25,000 nt of DNA, from the NCBI GenBank assembly GCA_009176605.1, contig SEYY01018377.1:65001-90000 (forward strand), in the 5' to 3' direction. Under the pieces are notes generated by a model. It was not told the DNA's origin. It saw nothing but the letters and a program-made list of their open reading frames with translations, and made no database searches. This stretch comes from Armadillidium nasatum (Eukaryota > Arthropoda > Malacostraca > Isopoda > Armadillidiidae). The position numbers were made by a program, and so were the translations under genes. This document shows, one piece after another, positions 1 through 16,730 of the stretch. Each line of letters opens with the position of its first letter. Position 1 is the stretch's first letter.

Positions 1-1002
1 TTGCTTCATAATAGATCTTTTATAGTATGATAAAGATTTAAAAACACGCAAGAATATTCATCGGACGTCTTTCTCTTCCCCTCTTCTTCTCTTTTCTTTT
101 TATTTCGCTAATTCAGATATCCTTTTCAAATCTATTTTTTACATTATTTCTTTATTTTATGTCAAGTTGTTCCTTTATGAATAAAAAGCGAGTGAGATTC
201 AGTCTTTAAAATTTGAAATGATTATTTTGTATTTTTAGATCGTTATTTAGTTTTAGAGTCATCATCTTGATAATTGATTTGCTGTTATTATTTTTATGTT
301 ATAAGTTCACATCACACGGGCATTGCCCTATTCAAGGAGAGGATCTTCTTGGTTGTTTCTACCAAGGGTTCATTAGAGGGATGAAACCAACACCTTCAAA
401 CACGAGTCATTGACTCTACCATTATAATTCTCTCGTGACTTGCATTGTGTTTTGTTTGACAATTGTTTCGTACCAGGGAAGTAAGGCATTGATCTACTAA
501 ACCAAGAAAATTCTAATCGAAGGAAAATGTCTGAAAATATTACCCACTCCATTTTTTCCTTTAGAATAACGTTGGCAACTCGAACCAATTGTCGTTTTTT
601 TTATTTGAATGTGTCACTCTCCATCCATGTAACGTGAAAAGATACTTTCGACAATGTTGGAGCCTTTTTATTATTCTAATTTCTTTATTGTTTGAAATAA
701 GATAATTTCATATCATGTTACTAAATTTTTAATATTCATCCCCAAAACATTATCAGAGATTTATACATCAGTATAGTTTTCTTTTAAGTACTTATTAAAT
801 AGTTATTTACTATAACTTAAAAACTATCAGAGCATTTAATTCAAATAAAAAATTAGAGATTATGATGCAAATTTTCTTTATGATTTTATCAGAAAAGAAA
901 TCTCCAATAAAAAATATAGCATGTTACAGAATCTAAATAAATTCTCAAAATCTGAAACATTTTGAGAATTTTAGTGCTTTTCTCATTTGCATTTCGTACT
1001 TT
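1..1002. other. AT-rich unassigned DNA
   Basis: I see no gene, repeat or RNA here. The stretch is AT-rich with many short A and T runs. A 71-codon minus-strand frame at 373-588 has no recognisable motif and lies in low-complexity sequence, so I do not call it. Confidence 0.6.
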
Positions 1003-1979
<977 letters not shown>

Positions 1980-2011
1980 AGTCATTTTCCTTTAACGTTT
2001 TAAGATTTACT

Positions 2012-2272
2012 GTGAAGAATTTGGGTTTTTATCGCGAAAAAAGAGGGCTTTTTCCAGCAGCTGCAAGGGGCGGAAAAATCCCTAAGCTCTTTGCTATTTC
2101 TTCCCACAGAATTCCTACCATTGGAAACAATGGTGAAGCTGTAGTGACAGGCCCAGCAAGCAGGATACGTAAAAAAAAGAAGTTACTTGAGTTACCAAAG
2201 CTATTCCTCACACAGGATATGAGAAGATTCTGGAGGAGTACCAGCATCCTACAGAGTTGGATGGTGATGATA

Positions 2273-2273
<1 letters not shown>
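2012..2273 (+). mobile_element. Possible 3' scrap of the RTE-like LINE
   Basis: The segment 2220-2273 holds a 20-nt stretch also present at 18752-18771, at the C-terminal end of the RTE-like element (both read RRFWRS). It also ends in a similar GGTGATGATA tail before a microsatellite. Between these two matches the sequences differ in length and detail. Upstream (2012-2220) an open frame continues but I cannot align it to the RTE copy. It may be an old relative truncated at its 5' side, with (ATT)n growing from its tail. The call rests on one short match plus tail architecture, so it is weak. Confidence 0.35.

Positions 2274-2341
<68 letters not shown>
2274..2341. repeat. (ATT)n microsatellite
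   Basis: A pure trinucleotide array of about 68 bp. It directly follows a GGTGATGATA sequence resembling the 3' tail of the RTE-like LINE at 18810-18828. Confidence 0.95.
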
Positions 2342-2343
<2 letters not shown>

Positions 2344-3191
2344 ACTCCCACTCTTAAACTTTCAAACATCTTACTCCGGTTCCCGACTCTCAAAATTTTA
2401 AAGGTCCAACTCAGATGTGTGAGTCATACTCCATCCAGGGGCGAATCACTTCCCTATAAAAACCAGTCAACTGAGGCTGGATGAAGAATTTCTGAAGGTT
2501 CTTCAGAACAACCAATCACTTAGAAGCTTGGGTAGGAAGAGAAATAATGTGATCTTTTCAAGAAAGATTAAGAGAAAAAGAAACTTCATGTATATTTTAA
2601 GGATAGGCTAGGTTTTAGTTGTGCGCTTCCGAAGATGTTGCAATTGTATTGATTATATCTGGTAGAAAGATGGAGGAACTGAGTTTTTGAGGAAATGAAA
2701 ACAAACCTGTTCTCTATGCCCCAATTAGAAATTCGAAAAAGATCAGAGGTCAATTCCTCCTATAGGCTACCCCACAAGAGTGAGTAACAATATGTTAGGA
2801 GGAACATCATTAAAAGTGAAAAGAGTAATGAAGGGTAGAGCCGTCCGCATAAGAGTGGAAGAGTGGGTAGGAAAAGAAGGAACAGGTAAGAGAACATTGA
2901 TGAAAAGCAGAAAATTAGATGGAGATAGACAGAACTTCGAGGAACATCACAATTCATAGATTTAAAGGATAAATGGCCGACTAAAAGCTGCATTTAGAAA
3001 CACCGGAAAAAAAGTCAGAGAGGAAAATAAATAGAGGAATGAAGGTAAGTTAAGAAATCAAAGCTTTTTTTGCCAGACTCTATCGATAGAGTTTAGAGCT
3101 ATGTTTAATGCCACAGCAAACTATTCACCTAGATGCCGTAGAGCAGAGAACCAAAAGTCAGAGAGAAGAGAAAGATCACCAGTAGAGCTTT

Positions 3192-3992
<801 letters not shown>

Positions 3993-4440
3993 AAATCTTG
4001 GAGGAGGGATCGAGAAAGAGGAATAGCTCTAGAATCCATCTAAGGGAGAATTAGAGGCAAAGTTTTTGAGCGAAGAGTTCAGCTTTTGCCAAATTTAAAA
4101 AGGTTGTTGTGTCGTCTGAAAATACTCGAGAAGGGAAAGTGGAAGAAATAAAGTTAGAGTTAACAATTTTTGCAGAACAACAAAAAGTGCGTGAGGAAGA
4201 GAGACCAGAAAGGTTATTGCATTTTATGGGGAGAAAAGAACTTCTAGCATTACGGACAATAGATTTTTCTCGATTCTGGGGTCAAATATAGGTAGCATGA
4301 GTTTCTGGAAACTAAAGACGACAGTAAGGGTATGCACAAATTAAAGCGATAAAAAACATGAGAGCGAATACGAACGCAAAAAGTGATCAACGCAACACAA
4401 CATGGTTGAGAGTTAATTAAAAACAAGCACAAACCAAAGT

Positions 4441-7351
<2,911 letters not shown>

Positions 7352-7973
7352 CGTTTTCTCCAACTTTTATCCATCGGTAAATTCATGTCGTTTAATATTT
7401 AAACTCATTTGAATTTTTTTTTTTTCAACTGTTGATTAATTTCACTCGATTTTTATTTGATCCAGAGTATATCCCCAGTTCAAACTTCGTTGGTACCTTC
7501 CTCCATGTGTTTCTAGAACTCTGTCTTTATACTTTTTTGCAAATCATTGCGCTTTTCATTATGTGCTTACTATGACTACGTCACTAAACAAATACTGCTG
7601 GAAGGGTAAACAAAACAGCACTGATTAAGTCACTAAATTTCAAAGATTTATTTCTTTAACTTTCACCATTACAGACCCCCCAAAAGGACGATGTCCCGTT
7701 TATTCGGCACCCTTAATCCAGAATACCACCAACCGTTTTCTCCAACTTTTATCCATCGGTAAATTCATGTCGTTTAATATTTGAATCTTTTTATAGAGGT
7801 AAGTTATATCTTAAAAACAGAACTCTGTCTTTATACTTTTTTGCAATCATTGCGCTTTTCATTATGTACTTACTATGACTACGTCACTAAACAAATACTG
7901 CTGGAAGGGTAAACAAAACAGCACTGATTAAGTCACTAAATTTCAAAGATTTATTTCTTTAACTTTCACCATT
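7352..7973 (+). repeat. Direct segmental duplication in two blocks
   Basis: Two blocks are repeated in the same order and orientation. Block 1 is 7352-7400 and 7734-7782, about 49 bp and identical as read. Block 2 is 7515-7670 and 7819-7973, about 155 bp with one single-base indel and very few substitutions. Between the blocks the first copy has 114 bp and the second only 36 bp of different sequence. The block offsets therefore differ (382 versus 304). The segment 7671-7733 lies between the two copies. No coding frame is apparent. Confidence 0.93.
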
Positions 7974-8252
7974 AGAGAGAATCAACGTCACTTGAAGAAT
8001 GTACATCAATAATTTTATATCAGTTTTCTCTTTCTTCAGTCAATTGTAAATCACATAATGACAAAAGAAAATTCATCGCTTAAGGTATACAATAGAATCA
8101 GTTGAATTTCTTTTGTTCATGTTCTTTAGTTCTATATCCAAAAAGTCTTTATTGGTGACTTTTAAAATTCAACTGCAATTTCTTTAGTGACTTTTTTTAA
8201 ATCAATTAAACAATCTTGACCTTTGCTGCTAACATTAGGGTAGAGAGGTTAA
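7974..8252. other. Unassigned DNA
   Basis: AT-rich sequence between the local duplication and the hAT fragment. No feature seen. Confidence 0.5.
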
Positions 8253-8626
8253 AAACTTGAATTTATACATGGAATCGAGGAAAGTGGCTGTATCTTTCTA
8301 CCTTTAAAGAATTAGATTTCTTGTCCAGTTCATTTCTGAGTGTTCCCTCCATTTGGGTAATATTTTGCAATATATGTTGTTTTAGAACAGGATTATTACA
8401 CCTATGTGAAACCCTTGATGAGAAATTATTATTTATTCTTTTGGATTTCAGTAGTAGGAATAACATATGCAATGGAAGAGTTTGTATCACGAAGCATTTT
8501 AATTATTTCCTTAAATGGTTTTAGGGCTTCGGTAGCACTTGTAATGACCCCAATAATAATAACTTGCTTTATTTCCAGGACTGAATTTGCATAAAAGATC
8601 AAACTCTCCTTCACATTAAATGCCAA
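8253..8626 (-). pseudogene. hAT-family transposase fragment, decayed
   Basis: Read on the minus strand, the frame starting with Met at 8626 includes ITSATEALKPFKEIIKMLRD. This resembles the LKPFxExTxxLS region of hAT transposases and BED-zinc-finger host relatives. Further on in other frames comes an ELDKK-like segment. At 8253-8288 the reading ATFLDSMYKFKF matches the (A)TxLDPRYK motif that lies between the RNase H-like core segments in this superfamily, with DPR changed to DSM. Stops (for example after QKNK) and at least one frameshift separate the pieces. The match may extend to about 8770. Neither BED finger nor C-terminal dimerisation domain is visible, and no flanking terminal repeats were found. 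It is a dead remnant; a domesticated gene exon is unlikely because of the stops. Confidence 0.6.
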
Positions 8627-8770
8627 ATGTATCTATGAAGAGTATTTGTCTTTCCAATGAGTGTATCGTGGGTTACATTTTCTTTGATTGTTTAAATTTT
8701 CATTTGCAGCTCTTGTAGAACAAATTGAGCAACTATAGAGTGTTTGAAATTAGTAGCAATAATTCCAACT

Positions 8771-9928
<1,158 letters not shown>

Positions 9929-10461
9929 AATTAAGACAAGTATGAAATTCTTTTGGTTATTTTAAGTCAAGTTGGCCGATTGCTACAAAGTTGGTTTTTA
10001 GTTCTTAAGAAAGTAAGTGGGATTGGCAAACTGATATTACAGACACCAACCATTGTATAAGCTTATTTACTATGCACCAACTATGTACGTTTGAAGACTA
10101 TATTTTCGTGAGCCTGTGCTTGCCAGGTAAAATTAAGTAGAGTCTAGTTCTAAAGATTTGAAAACATCTATACGAGGGCTGACATTTATATTACATTTTT
10201 GAAGGTTGCTAAACTTTTTACTTTTTTAATATATTTGATGCAAAGTACCAAAATATTGCTACGCATTGAAAATACAAAATCAACGAGTATGGTATATGAG
10301 AAAACATTTAATAATTATGATAAAAAGAAATCAATGATGAAAGAACAATCTGATGAACATTATAATCATAAAAGTGGAAGAGACCTAAAATATTTCAAGA
10401 TATTTGAAAAAACATTTTCAAATCGTACAACTTAAAATTAAGCTCTTTATCACCTAAAATC
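9929..10461. other. Unassigned AT-rich DNA
   Basis: It holds a 78-codon plus-strand frame (10199-10435) rich in Lys, Asn and Ser. I recognise no domain, start context or neighbour that would support it. Nothing else is seen. Confidence 0.5.
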
Positions 10462-10469
10462 ATCTATAG
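10462..10469. repeat. Target-site duplication, left copy
   Basis: ATCTATAG, matching ATCTAAAG at 11023-11030 except for one base. It abuts the hAT-like terminus exactly. Confidence 0.75.
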
Positions 10470-10493
10470 CTCGGTTTCTCAATCTTTTGAGGT

Positions 10494-10867
<374 letters not shown>

Positions 10868-11022
10868 ATATATATTATGTTAAGATGATTTTGTTTGAAG
10901 GTTGAAGGCGTTTGCGAGAAATCTGTTTGTCTTATTTATTTCAGTTTAGCACGCCTTCCCTGAAATTCTCTCATGCCTCCCCAGGTCACCAGGGGGCACT
11001 CCCCCCAGATTGAGAACCCCTG

Positions 11023-11030
11023 ATCTAAAG
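11023..11030. repeat. Target-site duplication, right copy
   Basis: ATCTAAAG directly after the ...CCCCTG terminus. It pairs with 10462-10469. Confidence 0.75.
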
Positions 11031-11404
11031 CATCGTACTTGGGAACTTAAATACAAGTATCGAGTGAAATATATCTTTTAATTGTTAAAAAAAAATGAGT
11101 CACACATTCACGGAGTGGATAAATTTTCATTTCCATAAATAGTTAAGAGTCAGTTGTGAATTGTGGAAAAATATTATACTCAATTTTGAGGAGTTTTCTA
11201 TTTTGTTACTATATAATGAGACGTAGAATCTGAGATGCTAATATTAATCAAACTTCAGCAAGGTCAGAGTTTAATAAACGTAAAATTTGTTACATAATTA
11301 GGAGAGTTAACACGGAATATCATTAATTCTTTTTATATCACAAATGTTGAAAAAAAATAGAGGCATACATGATGTACATTAGAGTTGAGAAAAAATTCCA
11401 TACC
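11031..11404. other. Unassigned AT-rich DNA
   Basis: No gene or repeat is recognised between the hAT MITE and LINE copy C. Confidence 0.5.
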
Positions 11405-12110
11405 AAAAACACATATTGTTTGGAAATCAGCATGTTAAAGGGGTAAAAGAGGCGAAAGGGTTTTGAAGACATTACCAGTTGAGTACGTTGAAGAAATGAG
11501 AAAAACGCAGCTATTAAGTTAATCTGATTTCTAAGAATAGGATCAAGAAAAGACGGGATTCTGTGGAAAGTTTAATCTCAAAAGTTCTCCTTAAAAAACT
11601 TACTCGAGTAAAGAGGTAAGAAGAACTAAATTCGTTTCAAAAGAGTGATACTCTGATAGACTGATACCATATAGAAAGTAATGAAGCAATTTCGACTTTT
11701 AGATATAGGTTCACGAAGACAATGAAAGCAGGAGAGTTGATAATAAAGTTCTATGCCTCACCTTTTCAAGAAATGTAGCATTGTGCATAACTATCCTAGA
11801 TATGTTGAGCATGCAACTGAGATCAAATTTACAGATAAATTAATTCATACAGATAGAAAGGAGTTTGGAAAAAAGGCTTTGTGTTTGACCTTTCTGAAAG
11901 GCATTTGATATTATACAACCCTACTGTAAAGTTTAAATGAAATATTGAAGAATAGATTATTAAAACTCAGAGAGAAAAGGAAAAAGAATCATCTGTCGAG
12001 CTTTCATAACGGAGGTCATTCTGGAACTCAGGCACAAGATTAAAAACATTAAAATATTTCCCAATCTTATTAATGAAGATGTATTCGAAAACTTAAAAAA
12101 ATTATCACGG
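11405..12110 (-). mobile_element. Jockey-like LINE copy C, strongly eroded
   Basis: On the minus strand several blocks align in order with the plus-strand copy: 11405-11540 with the C-terminal end (a block read as ATTACCAGTTGAGTACGT against TTTACCAGTAGAGTATAT), 11730-11830 with the C-terminal region upstream of it, and 11870-12080 with the RT palm and fingers. About 500 bp between the thumb and the palm is missing near 11830-11860. Unlike copy A it keeps the 34-bp segment that (TA)n replaced there. There are stops in all frames. The left limit is approximate and the right limit near 12110 is where similarity fades. Confidence 0.7.
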
Positions 12111-12632
12111 CAACGCCTCCGAAATGAATAAAAATATTTAAAAGTTCTTCCCCATATCCGATCAGCATTATCTATTATCTCTAGTATAAATGTTACTGAA
12201 ACATGCGATCAGGCTGGCTATGAATTTTGAGAAGAAAAGAGATTTATATTCTAAGAATAAGTGACTAAGATCGCATCTTATATCGACAGTGCAAAAGCAT
12301 GTCAGAAGAGCAGTTAGCGTAAAATCTATGCAAAGTCACCAGCAAACCCAATAAAAATGTCAGAAGATACGTTTATGGTTGGATGTAGCTATTGAAGAGG
12401 TGGCAATAACATTTAAAACTATAAGCCTGTGAGAAGAGTAGCAGTGGAGGAGAATAGAGTATTTATAACAAAGAAAACTTGTGATAAAGCACAAGTCAAG
12501 AATGCTGAAGAATTGGTCAGGATAATTAAGATTGATAATTATTTCATTTTCTTTTTTCCTCTTGTTAATAACACAAAATGATTCAATTTCTTTTCTTCCT
12601 CGATCAGTATTTGAAGAGCTTTGTAATCTCTG

Positions 12633-12634
<2 letters not shown>
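12111..12634. other. Unassigned AT-rich DNA
   Basis: It may contain more eroded LINE sequence but I cannot align it. No coding frame is supported; the 135-codon minus frame at 12360-12767 runs through (TA)n. Confidence 0.5.

Positions 12635-12722
<88 letters not shown>
12635..12722. repeat. (TA)n array 5' of LINE copy D
   Basis: About 88 bp of (TA)n just upstream of the 5' UTR of the plus-strand LINE. It may be the target into which the LINE inserted. Confidence 0.97.
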
Positions 12723-12724
<2 letters not shown>

Positions 12725-12918
12725 GAGAGGGAAGTAGCGTTACCGAGGCGATGAGATTACCCCCCATTGGGTATATGGGATGTTAAGGTTACTTCCCATC
12801 TCATCCCGGTGCCCAATGGTTAGTTCCATTTCGTGCTCACCTTCTTCTACACGGAGTAGGCTCTCCTTCGCACACACAAAATATTAATACAGACACCCTT
12901 TAAAAAAAAAACTAAATG

Positions 12919-13850
12919 ATGGCGTCAACAACAGTAGCCTCGGAGAAGCCCCAGAGGGGTGGCTTCCAAAAATAGCCCCTCATCCACCTCTTCCCCCATC
13001 ACCACTTGGCAGTTGGTGGCCTCCGGTGATGGGGTTGGTGCCAGGAAGACTCTGAAGCCGGCTTGTCCCTATGCAAGGTCTATTTTTTTCATTAATTTCT
13101 GCAACATTAACGGTCTGAACTCCAATTTCCACATTGTTGAACATCACCTCTCTTCTTCTAGACTTCACCTCTTATTCTTAATCGAAACTCAGATGTTTGA
13201 GCGTTCTGACAGCAAATCGTATTCTGTTTCCCCCTACTGTCTCTATCCTCAATTTTCAGCCAAAGGCGGTTGTTGTGTATACGTGAGCAATGATGTTGTT
13301 CGTCCTCACGTCTCTAATTAAGAGTCTTCTGAATTTTCCACCTTATGGCTTAGGCTCTCTTGCCATTCTACGACTAAATTCATTTGTTCTATTTATTTAT
13401 CTCCTAATTCTACTGACTATCCTAAATTCTTCGACTATTTAAACTCCAAAATAGAGCACACTCTCTCTTCTTCTCCTTTCTCTGAAATCATCATATTAGG
13501 TGATTTCAATGTTCACCACCGCCAATGGCTTTCTTCTAGCTTCTCATGATAGAGCTGGTGAACGTGCTTTCCATTTCGCTATCCAAAACGACCTTGAGCA
13601 GTTAGTGCAGCTCCCTACTCGTATCTCTGATCATTTTGGAGATGAACCCAACATTCTAGACCTTTTTCTAACTTCCAATCCTTCTCCTTATACTGTTAAA
13701 CTATTTCCTCCTCTGGGTTCCTCCGATCACCTTCTTATTTCTGTTTCCTCTTCTATCTCTTCGAGTCTTCCGCAGGAAAGACCCCCTTCTATTGAAAGGA
13801 AACGTTTGTGGCATTTCGGTGCCGCAAGCTGGTAGGACTTGCGGTCGTAC
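12919..13850 (+). pseudogene. LINE copy D N-terminal region and endonuclease
   Basis: ATG at 12919 opens a frame reading MASTTVASEKPQRGG that stops at 12973. A frameshift there moves the reading to the frame with SPSSTSSPITTW. The endonuclease begins near 13085 with INFCNINGLNSNF and LLFLIETQ (the ETQ corresponds to the catalytic Glu box). It then has CCVYVSND, a stop at 13319, ICSIYLSPNS, and [11 protein letters not shown] at 13496-13528, which keeps the catalytic Asp and Asn of the GDFN box. After two stops near 13547 the frame shifts to [25 protein letters not shown] and [11 protein letters not shown], the last being the conserved SDH box at about 13719-13727. Key residues survive but the frame is broken at least four times. 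Confidence 0.85.
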
Positions 13851-13950
13851 TTCTTTGATTTCCCTTGGAATGATTATTGCTTCCGTGGTAGAGGGTCCCT
13901 CGGAATGTGCAGAACGCATTACTGAGGTGATTCCCTCCGACTCAGTTATG

Positions 13951-15523
13951 CCTAAAATTAGAATTTTTTCTAAAGATGTCATTTCTGCTCTCTCTGAGCT
14001 TAATACTAAGAAGGTGTATGGTCCCGATGATATTCCTCCTGTGGTTCTCAAAACTTGTGCTTCTGAGCTTGCACCCTGCCTTGGTAAACTATTTCGTCTT
14101 TGTCTCTCTACTTCAACCTTCCCTTCTTGTTGGGAACGTGCGCTCATTCAGCCTGTGCCGAAGAAGTGGGACCCCTCTCAACCCTCTAACTACCGTCAAA
14201 TTTCTTTGACCTCCGTTCTTTCTAAAGTCTTTGAATCTATCCTTAACAGGAAGATTTGGAAACATCTCAATTCTTCTAATCTTATCTCTGATCGCCAGTA
14301 TGGCTTTCGTAAGAAACGCTCTACTGATCTTCTCTCTCCTTCTCTCTGACTCTTGGTCCTCCGCTCTTCGGCATTTCGGTGAATCCTTTGCTGTGGCGCT
14401 GGACATATCGAAAACCTTCGATAGAGTCTGGCACAAAGCTTTGATTTCTAAACTTCCCTCTTTCGGTATCTATCCTTCTCTCTATGATCTTTTCTCTAAT
14501 TTCCCTTCCGGTCGTTCTGTAGCAGCTGTTGCAGACGACCACCGTTCTTCCTTTAAATCTATTAATAGTGGTGTTCCTCAGGGTTCTGTCCTTTTCCCCA
14601 CACTTTTTCTGTTTTTCATTAATGATCTTTCTATTACCTCATCTCCTATCCACTCCTATGCTAATGACTCCACCCTTCATTACTCCTTCCAGTTTGAAAA
14701 ACGCCCCCCAACAGCAGTTGATAAACTCGAGAAGGGTAGCCTTGGAGCAACTAACTTCTGATCTTTCAAGTATTTCAAATTGGGGCAGAGAAAACATGGT
14801 TGTTTTCAATGCCTCAAAAACTCAATTCCTCCATCTCTCCACTCGACAAAATCTTCCACACAACTATCATGTCTTCTTCGAAAATACACAACTCAAACCT
14901 TCATCTGTTCTTAATATTCTTGGCGTATCCTTTTCTCGTGATCTTTTTTGGAAAAATAACATTACTTTGGAAAACATTATTATGGAAAAATAACATTACT
15001 TTTCTTTCTAAACACGCTTCTAAGAGATTGGGTGTTCTGGGGAGCCTTTCAGAATTATTCCATGCCACCCCAGTTGCATGCTCTGCATAGGGGTGTTGTC
15101 CGTCCCTGTATGGAGTATGCTTCGCACATCTGGGGTGTTTCCACTCATACAGCTCTCCTTGAGAAGGTGGAGTCTAGGGCTTTTCGTCTCATCAACTCTC
15201 CTGCTCTTACTAACTCTCTCCAATCTCTTTCTGCTCGACGAATTGTTGGGTCACATTTCTCTTTACTATCGCTATTACAATGGACACTGCTCTTCTGAAC
15301 TCTCTCGTTGCATACCTCCTCCATTGAGAAGAGCTCGTGCGACGCGCCTTTCTACACAGTCTCATCCTTTCTCTGTCCAATTCTCCGAGACCAGACTTAA
15401 TCTCTATGCTCAATCTTGCATATACTCTACTGGTAAAATCTGAAACACACTCTCCTTTATCTATTTTCCCAACTTCCTTTGACTTGCATACTTTCAAACG
15501 CCGTGTATCTGGACATGTCGGCC
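13951..15523 (+). pseudogene. LINE copy D reverse transcriptase and C-terminal domain
   Basis: The order of motifs is: KIRIFSKDV (13951), YGPDDIPPVVLKTC, PSNYRQISLTSVLSKVFES, ISDRQYGFRKKRSTD (to about 14330), frameshift, palm motif A ALDISKTFDRVW (14396-14431), motif B NSGVPQGSV (14564-14590), and the catalytic box at 14657-14668 reading YAND instead of YADD. After a further frameshift come NWGRENMVVFNASKTQFLHLS and LNILGVSF. A 34-bp partial tandem duplication (14949-15001) shifts the frame again, then [38 protein letters not shown] and TFKRRVSGH follow. Loss of the second-to-last catalytic Asp (GAC/GAT to AAT at 14663) would by itself abolish activity. It is the best preserved copy in the window. 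Confidence 0.88.
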
Positions 15524-15572
15524 ACTATCGACCAGGATAGATTTTTCCCAGTTCCGGTGGAATTTGGTAGGA

Positions 15573-15594
15573 CTCCGGCCTTTGCCCACCGGAG
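15573..15594 (+). other. 3'-terminal hairpin of the jockey-like LINE
   Basis: CTCCGG (15573-15578) pairs with CCGGAG (15589-15594) around a 10-nt loop, five bases before the (TA)n tail. Copy B keeps the same structure at 9535-9558 (CCTCCTG with CCGGAGG, one mismatch). It probably serves as the RNA end recognised by the element's own reverse transcriptase, by analogy with other LINEs. Confidence 0.6.
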
Positions 15595-15597
15595 GAG

Positions 15598-15831
<234 letters not shown>

Positions 15832-16007
15832 TATATTCTGATGACATCAGAATCATTAAGTCTTACAACTAGACTTTTCAATAAGCCTAGCAAGCCGACT
15901 ACCTAAAAAAAGAAACCGCTCGTAGAAACCAATGCTACGCCTCGGACAGGACAGAATCAAAGTTTGACGACCTGGCACGAAAATGGAGCACGGAAAAAGA
16001 AACAATA

Positions 16008-16730
16008 CCGAATCGCAACTATAAATGCCAGCACATTCACAGGAAAGGAAGAGGAGGCTGTGGACTTGATGGAAGAGAGAAACTTGGATGTGCTAGGAAT
16101 TTGCGAGGTGAGGTACAAAGAATGAGTAAAGAAATTACACGATAACTATGTGATGATCTACAAGGGAAAAGAGGAGGAGAGAAAGCTGAGACCAGATCAG
16201 AGATGTATAGAAACGTAATGCATACAATGTTAGTAAATGAAAGAATAATAGCGATGACTTTGAAAATAGAGGGAAAAATGATGAGCATAATTCAAATGTA
16301 CTCACCACACCAGGAAAGACCAATGGAAGAGAAGACAGATCTTAGAAATGAACTTCAACAGATTTATGATGCGGGGAGAGGAGAGAAGAAAATAATTATG
16401 GGCCATTTGAATGCTCATGTAGGGATACGTAGAGAAGGAGAGGAGACGGTTCTGGAAATGAATGGAGTGGAACAGAGAAACATTGAAGGCGAACATCTGA
16501 TTGATTTTCCCATAAGAAACAGAATGGCAATAATAAACACTTTCTTCAAACAAGAAGATAGCAAGAAATGGACGTGGTATAGGTGGAGTACAAAGGAACA
16601 AAGGTACACTGAGAAGTCAATGTTTGACATGATGCTGACCAACGACAAAAGAATCTTCGAGAATGTGAAAAGAATGCCGACAATTTCCCAGAATGCTACT
16701 GGGGAAATTGAGGTGGAAATCAGGGAATAA
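16008..16730 (+). pseudogene. RTE-like LINE endonuclease
   Basis: It starts near 16008 with RIATINASTFTGKEEEAVDL and LDVLGICEVRYKE. A stop at about 16124 and a frameshift follow. It resumes in the frame from 16203 with MLVNERIIAMTLK, IIQMYSPHQ, KKIIMGHLNAHVG (about 16386-16424), HLIDFPIRNRMAIINTFF, KKWTWYRW and SMFDMMLTN. This order matches apurinic-type endonucleases of non-LTR elements. The usual GDFNAHVG box reads GHLNAHVG: the Asp codon is CAT (16404-16406), so a catalytic residue is lost. The SDH box expected after PTISQN is not visible because of a deletion or frameshift near 16690. The ETR box reads CEVR. The frame ends with a stop at 16728. Confidence 0.8.

Noticed and set aside
10199..10435. 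78-codon plus-strand frame
   Set aside because: The composition is that of AT-rich DNA (Lys, Asn, Ser, Thr), with no motif, neighbour or homology I recognise.
13701..14147. 148-codon minus-strand frame opposite LINE copy D
   Set aside because: It is antisense to the recognisable endonuclease and RT coding sequence and carries no motif of its own.
15838..15911. CTGATGA followed later by GAAAC near the start of the RTE-like LINE, as a possible hammerhead ribozyme
   Set aside because: The distance and pairing do not allow a hammerhead stem II between the two core parts. CTGATGACATCAG is a plain short palindrome.
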